Source: Alphaproteobacteria bacterium (lineage in GTDB: Bacteria > Pseudomonadota > Alphaproteobacteria > ATCC43930 > CGMCC-115725). Taken from it: a stretch of DNA of 6,172 nucleotides. A program made the position numbers and the translations under genes. Shown one piece after another: positions 1 through 3,678 of the stretch (positions are counted from its first letter, which is position 1; each line of letters begins with the position of its first letter). The DNA is taken from NCBI GenBank assembly GCA_019237175.1, contig JAFAHP010000208.1, positions 1-6,172 of the forward strand, written 5' to 3'. A model generated the notes under the pieces. The model saw nothing but the letters and a program-made list of their open reading frames with translations, ran no database searches and was not told the origin of the DNA.

Positions 1-122
1 ATCTCAGAGCATTGCGCGCTCTCGGTGTCGACCATGTCGATTTCAGCTTTGACGGCGACACGGCCGATGTGATGATCGCCAATATGCGCCGTTTTCGCGA
101 AGATGTACTGAGCAAAGTGTAG
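1..122 (+). CDS. C-terminal end of a probable LLM-class (luciferase-like) oxidoreductase, partial
   Basis: An open frame enters from the left edge (codons in phase with base 3) and stops at TAG 120-122, giving 39 residues. The visible tail reads LRALGVDHVDFSF, then a short Asp-rich stretch, then MRRFREDVLSKV. This resembles the last strand and helix of luciferase-like flavin/F420-dependent oxidoreductases, where a 'leaGvdhv-x-f' strand is followed by an amphipathic helix of the 'm-rFa-eVlp' kind. The neighbouring gene belongs to the same superfamily, and LLM genes often sit beside F420 genes, which supports the guess. The catalytic part lies outside the window, so substrate and cofactor cannot be judged. 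The short fragment could belong to another TIM-barrel family. Confidence 0.5.
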   Translation, partial: LRALRALGVDHVDFSFDGDTADVMIANMRRFREDVLSKV

Positions 123-273
123 GCGGTGCACAACGGCAGCTCATAGAAAGAGAGAACCGTCATCCTCGGCGACGTAAAAACCCAGGCCGGAATAGCAGAA
201 GGGGCGGGGCACTTCCGCTGAGATACTTCACTTTGCTTGCGGTGATTGCTCCAGATCGTGAACCAGCAACGAC

Positions 274-278
274 AGGAG
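274..278 (+). promoter_or_regulatory. Shine-Dalgarno sequence of the Fgd-like gene
   Basis: AGGAG directly abuts ATG 279, which is too close for normal initiation there. It lies 6 bases before an in-frame TTG at 285, which is ideal spacing. It therefore bears on which start is used: TTG 285 (333 residues) is favoured by the ribosome-binding geometry, while ATG 279 (335 residues) is favoured by codon type and by matching the N-terminal length of mycobacterial FGD1. Confidence 0.5.
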
Positions 279-1286
279 ATGCGATTGCTGAAACTCGGAT
301 ATAAGGCATCGGCCGAACAATTCGGACCGAACGAGTTGCTCGACTTCTCGTGCCTGGCCGAAGACGTCGGGTTCGATTCTGTCTTTGTCAGCGATCATTT
401 CCAGCCGTGGAAGCACACCGACGGCCATGCCCCCTCGGCGCTGGCTTGGCTCGGTGCGCTCGGCGCGCGCACGCGGCGGGTCGTGATCGGCACCAGTGTC
501 TTGACCCCGACCTTCCGCTATCATCCCTCGGTCATCGCGCAGGTGTTTGGCACGCTTGGAGCGATGTTCCCGGGACGTATCGTGCTTGGCGTCGGCACCG
601 GCGAGTCGTTGAACGAGGTGCCGTCAAGCGGCATTAAATGGCCCGGCCCTAAGGAGCGGCGCGACCGGCTGCGCGAGGCGATTGCACTTATCAATAAATT
701 GTGGACCGGGGACCGGGTCAGCTTCGAGGGCCAGTTCTATCGCACCGAGAACGCGACGATCTATGACAAGCCGCGAGACAAGGTGCCGGTTTGGGTCGCC
801 GCATCGGGCCCGCTCGCGGCGGCGATGGCCGGCCAAATCGCCGAGGGTTTCATCTGCACAAGCGGCAAGAACCCGCAGCTTTACATCGACCTGACCGGCA
901 AGGTCCGCGAAGGTCTCGCCCGCCGCGGCCGCAATGAGGACAGCCTCGAAAAGATGATCGAGGTCAAGGTGTCCTTCGACACCGACCGCAGCCGCGCAAT
1001 GGAGGACACGCGCCATTGGGCAGCGCTCGCGCTATCGCCCGAGGAAAAGGTCGGGGTCGAAGATCCGATCGAAATGGAACGGCTGGCCGCGGCTCTGCCG
1101 CTCGAACGGGCCGCGAGCCGGTGGATCGTGTCATCCGACCCCGAGGAACAGCTAAGGCAGATCCGCCCTTATGTAGAACTTGGCTTCAACCATTTGTTGT
1201 TTCACGCTCCCGGCCCGGACCAGGCACGGTTCCTGAAGCTCTATGCGGAAAGCGTGCTGCCGTTGTTGCGAGACAAGTTCGGGTGA
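279..1286 (+). CDS. fgd: F420-dependent glucose-6-phosphate dehydrogenase-like enzyme (LLM superfamily, TIGR03557-type)
   Basis: The 335-residue protein belongs to the Fgd group of luciferase-like F420-dependent dehydrogenases, which oxidise a sugar phosphate (glucose 6-phosphate in mycobacteria) and reduce F420 to F420H2 in the cytoplasm. Family-defining stretches are GYKASAEQF (7-15), VSDHFQPW (37-44), GTSVLTPTFRYHP (71-83), GVGTGESLNE (104-113), CTSGK (193-197), DPIEMERL (262-269) and RWIVSSDP (281-288). By remembered alignment to M. tuberculosis FGD1 (336 residues), the key residues are kept: Glu13, Asp39, His40, Trp44, the Ser73-Val74 cis-peptide site, Thr76, Glu109 and Thr194. The three phosphate-binding residues are also kept: Lys197, Lys257 and Arg281 (FGD1 Lys198, Lys259, Arg283). 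This favours a sugar-6-phosphate substrate over F420-dependent relatives lacking these residues. The frame opens with TTG 246, but homology begins at the LKLGYK stretch, so ATG 279 or TTG 285 is the likely start. The stop shares one base with the cofE start (TGATG). Exact substrate is inference. Confidence 0.85.
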   Translation: MRLLKLGYKASAEQFGPNELLDFSCLAEDVGFDSVFVSDHFQPWKHTDGHAPSALAWLGALGARTRRVVIGTSVLTPTFRYHPSVIAQVFGTLGAMFPGRIVLGVGTGESLNEVPSSGIKWPGPKERRDRLREAIALINKLWTGDRVSFEGQFYRTENATIYDKPRDKVPVWVAASGPLAAAMAGQIAEGFICTSGKNPQLYIDLTGKVREGLARRGRNEDSLEKMIEVKVSFDTDRSRAMEDTRHWAALALSPEEKVGVEDPIEMERLAAALPLERAASRWIVSSDPEEQLRQIRPYVELGFNHLLFHAPGPDQARFLKLYAESVLPLLRDKFG

Positions 1287-2053
1287 TGACGACGGAGGTC
1301 ATCTTAAAGGCGTTGACCGGGATCAAACTGATCGAACCCGGTGACGATCTGGCCGCGATTGCGGTCGACGCATTCGTGCAAAACGGACTTGTCCCACAAC
1401 CGCAAGACGTATTGGTCGTCGCCCAGAAGGTGGTGTCGAAAGCGGAGGGCCGATATGTCGACGTAGCCAATGTCGAGCCGTCGCCGCGAGCCGTCGCGCT
1501 GGCCGCCGAAATCGACAAGGATCCGCGCTTTGTTGAGGTCGTACTCGGCGAATCAACGCGCGTCGTGCGCCATCGTCCGGGCTTGCTGATTGTCGAGCAC
1601 CGGCTCGGTTTTGTCATGGCCAACGCCGGCATCGATCATTCGAACGTGCCGACATTAGGCGCGGTCGAGCGCGTCCTGCTGTTGCCGCGCGACCCGGACG
1701 GGTCGGCGCGGGCGCTGTGCGATCACCTCGTCCGCACCTTTGGCGTCCCGATCGGCGTCATCATCAGCGACAGCTTTGGCCGAGCGTGGCGCAAGGGCAC
1801 CGTAGGCATTGCGCTCGGTGCTGCGGGGCTGCCGGCGGTGATCGACATGCGCGGGCGGCCTGACCTCTTCGGGCGAGAGCTGCGGGTGACTGAAACGGGG
1901 TTCGCCGACGAGATCGCCGCTGCTGCCGGGTTGCTGATGGGTCAGGCCGACGAGGCCCTGCCGATGGTTCTGGTGCGCGGGATGGCGTGGTCGGCGCCGA
2001 ATGCGCCGGGGGCTTCATTGATCCGTCCGGCAGAGCACGATCTGTTCCGATGA
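1286..2053 (+). CDS. cofE: Coenzyme F420-0:L-glutamate ligase CofE (single-domain)
   Basis: This 255-residue cytoplasmic enzyme adds L-glutamate, using GTP and divalent metal, to F420-0 and then extends the gamma-linked glutamate tail. Family motifs seen are PGDDL (18-22), VVAQKVVSKAEGR (44-56), an Arg/His-rich strand before GFVMANAGIDHSN (108-120), VIISDSFGRAWRKGTVG (158-174), an IDMRGRPDLFGRELRVTE stretch, ADEIAAAAGLLMGQ and a closing VLVRG strand. The length matches archaeal stand-alone CofE (about 250 residues). It is far shorter than mycobacterial FbiB (about 450), which carries an extra FMN-binding reductase domain, absent here. The frame stays open upstream to 1016, but that part overlaps the Fgd-like gene, and ATG 1286 gives the usual N-terminus. 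There is no strong Shine-Dalgarno sequence. The TGATG overlap with the preceding gene points to coupled re-initiation. Its stop overlaps the cofD start (ATGA). Tail length cannot be read from the sequence. Confidence 0.95.
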   Translation: MTTEVILKALTGIKLIEPGDDLAAIAVDAFVQNGLVPQPQDVLVVAQKVVSKAEGRYVDVANVEPSPRAVALAAEIDKDPRFVEVVLGESTRVVRHRPGLLIVEHRLGFVMANAGIDHSNVPTLGAVERVLLLPRDPDGSARALCDHLVRTFGVPIGVIISDSFGRAWRKGTVGIALGAAGLPAVIDMRGRPDLFGRELRVTETGFADEIAAAAGLLMGQADEALPMVLVRGMAWSAPNAPGASLIRPAEHDLFR

Positions 2054-2994
2054 CAGCGGACCACGGCTTCGTCTTGGCACTCTCTGGCGGGATCGGCGGA
2101 GCCAAGCTGGCATTGGGTCTTTCCCGTGTTTTACCGCCCGGGACGCTGATGGTCGTAGCCAACACGGGCGACGATTTCGAACATTTGGGACTCCAGATCT
2201 CGCCTGATCTCGACACTCTGCTGTACACGCTCGGCGGCATCGACAACCCCGAGACAGGCTGGGGCCGCCGGGACGAGACCTGGACCTTTATGGGTGCGCT
2301 CGAAGCTCTTGGCGGCGAGACCTGGTTCAAGCTTGGCGACGGGGACCTTGCCACCCATGTCGAGCGCACCCGGCGCCGGCGAGCCGGCGAAAGCCTGTCG
2401 GCGATCACCGACGATTTCCGCCACCGTCTTCGGATTTCCTCGCGATTGCTGCCGATGAGCGACGATCCGGTGCGCACGCGGCTGCTGACCGACGAAGGTT
2501 GGCTCGATTTCCAGGATTATTTTGTGCGCCGGCGGTGTGCCCCTTCGGTGCGCACGATCGTCTTTGACGGGGCAGGCGCCGCTCGTCCGCAGCCCGACTT
2601 TGTCGCGGCGCTGGCCGACGCCGATCTGCGCATGGTGGTGATCTGTCCGTCAAACCCGCTGATCAGCATCGATCCGATCCTCGCTCTCGAGGGTGTGCGT
2701 GACGCGCTGCGCGCGTGTCGAGCACCGGTAGTGGCGGTTTCGCCGATCATCGACGGCAGGGCGGTCAAGGGTCCGACCGCCAAGATGATGGCCGAATTGG
2801 GTATGCCGGTCGACGCTGGCTCGGTCGCCCGCCATTACCGCGACATTCTCGACCATTATATTATCGATGAGGCCGATCTCGCCGGGGTCGGCGGCCTCGA
2901 CGCCGCGACGACCGTGACTCGGACGCTGATGGAGAATATTGCCGATCGCGAGGCATTGGCGCGAGTAGTCTTAATGGCCGGCCAAGGCGTATGA
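2050..2994 (+). CDS. cofD: CofD: transferase joining the phospho-three-carbon unit to FO
   Basis: This 314-residue protein is the 2-phospho-L-lactate (or phosphoenolpyruvate) transferase that moves the activated group made by CofC onto FO, giving F420-0 or dehydro-F420-0 and GMP. In mycobacteria it is called FbiA. The N-terminus carries the Rossmann-like glycine loop LSGGIGGAKL (11-20). It is followed by NTGDDFEHLGLQISPDLDT (38-56), whose acidic residues match the family's metal and FO site. Further family blocks are YFVRRRCAPSVR, CPSNPLISIDPI (199-210) and VSPIIDGRAVKGPTAKMM (230-247). Length fits the family (about 310-330). ATG 2050 overlaps the cofE stop as ATGA. A longer in-frame reading back to 1987 lies wholly inside cofE and adds no family sequence. 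The stop overlaps the cofC start in the same way. No strong ribosome-binding site is visible, in keeping with translational coupling. Which acceptor chemistry is used depends on the CofC product. Confidence 0.95.
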   Translation: MTADHGFVLALSGGIGGAKLALGLSRVLPPGTLMVVANTGDDFEHLGLQISPDLDTLLYTLGGIDNPETGWGRRDETWTFMGALEALGGETWFKLGDGDLATHVERTRRRRAGESLSAITDDFRHRLRISSRLLPMSDDPVRTRLLTDEGWLDFQDYFVRRRCAPSVRTIVFDGAGAARPQPDFVAALADADLRMVVICPSNPLISIDPILALEGVRDALRACRAPVVAVSPIIDGRAVKGPTAKMMAELGMPVDAGSVARHYRDILDHYIIDEADLAGVGGLDAATTVTRTLMENIADREALARVVLMAGQGV

Positions 2995-3665
2995 GGATGG
3001 CTGTCTGGGGGGTCGTGCCGGTCAAGGAGCGTGACCGGGCTAAAGAGCGCCTGGCGCCGCTGCTGAAGCCCGCGGTGCGCAAAGCGCTGGCGCTGGCGAT
3101 GCTCGAGGATGTGTTGGCGGCGCTTGCTGCCACGGCGCGACTGGCCGGCGTGATTGTCGTCACCGTCGACCGGGGGGCGGGCCAGTTAGCACGGCGCTAC
3201 GGCGCGCGCATCGTCGCAGAAGGTGCCCGTGGCGGCCATACCGGCGCCGTCACGGCAACCGCCAGGATGCTCGCCGCCGATCCCGATATCGCCATGCTGA
3301 CCCTACCCGGGGACATACCCCTCGTCACCTCGGGCGAGATCGAACAAATCATCACAGCGCACCACGCAGCGCCGTCATTTACGATCGTCCCATCTCATGA
3401 CGAAGGCGGCTCAAACGCGATCCTCGTGTCGCCGCCCGATGCGGTACCATTGTGTTTTGGCGTCAACAGCTTTTTTCCGCATCTACGCGCTGCCGAGGAG
3501 CGAGGTATCTGCCCGACGGTGCTGCGCTTGCCCGGCATTGCGCTCGATATCGACAATCCCGAGGATCTTGCGGTTCTGATGCAACGTCCATTGTCGACCC
3601 GCACCCAGACACTCCTGGCTGCGAACCTCACGCCCGCGCGGCCGCTCGCTGCGGCGCGTTTCTAG
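2991..3665 (+). CDS. cofC: CofC: guanylyltransferase activating the three-carbon precursor of F420
   Basis: This 224-residue member of the nucleotidyltransferase (GT-A-like) fold transfers GMP from GTP onto 2-phospholactate, phosphoenolpyruvate or 3-phosphoglycerate, depending on lineage, to feed CofD. It is called FbiD in mycobacteria. Visible blocks are WGVVPVK (6-12) with AKERL (17-21), the N-terminal GTP-binding signature. Then come a GGHTGAVTA segment (81-89), the metal-site LPGDIPLV (105-112), VPSHDEGGSNAILVSPP (133-149), FGVNSFFPH and LDIDNPEDL (185-193). Length agrees with the family (about 210-225). ATG 2991 overlaps the cofD stop (ATGA) and is preferred for coupling. ATG 2997 is an equally plausible start, only two codons later. 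The last 25 or so residues are Ala/Arg/Pro-rich and probably not part of the fold. The GGHTGAVTA segment replaces what I recall as a Leu-Asn-x-Ala loop in many homologues. Substrate choice cannot be settled by reading. Confidence 0.92.
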   Translation: MRMAVWGVVPVKERDRAKERLAPLLKPAVRKALALAMLEDVLAALAATARLAGVIVVTVDRGAGQLARRYGARIVAEGARGGHTGAVTATARMLAADPDIAMLTLPGDIPLVTSGEIEQIITAHHAAPSFTIVPSHDEGGSNAILVSPPDAVPLCFGVNSFFPHLRAAEERGICPTVLRLPGIALDIDNPEDLAVLMQRPLSTRTQTLLAANLTPARPLAAARF

Positions 3666-3668
3666 GAG
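3664..3668 (+). promoter_or_regulatory. Shine-Dalgarno sequence of fbiC, overlapping the cofC stop
   Basis: AGGAG shares its first two bases with the cofC stop codon TAG (3663-3665) and sits 10 bases before ATG 3679. It is the best-placed ribosome-binding site for an ATG start in the operon, and fbiC is the only cof gene here that does not overlap its upstream neighbour. This suggests independent initiation of the large FO synthase in addition to shared transcription. Confidence 0.65.
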
Positions 3669-3678
3669 ACGACAAGAA

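Noticed and set aside
123..278. Promoter for the operon in the intergenic stretch
   Set aside because: A promoter probably lies here or upstream, but I see no convincing -35/-10 pair or operator palindrome, so no site is claimed.
1016..1285. Upstream in-frame extension of cofE
   Set aside because: It lies entirely inside the Fgd-like gene in another frame and adds no CofE-like sequence. ATG 1286 gives the normal N-terminus.
1987..2049. Upstream in-frame extension of cofD
   Set aside because: It overlaps the conserved end of cofE. The glycine-loop N-terminus follows ATG 2050 directly.
1764..2477. 237-residue open frame on the - strand across the cofE/cofD junction
   Set aside because: It is a Ser/Arg/Pro-rich shadow of two clearly real genes with no motif of its own.
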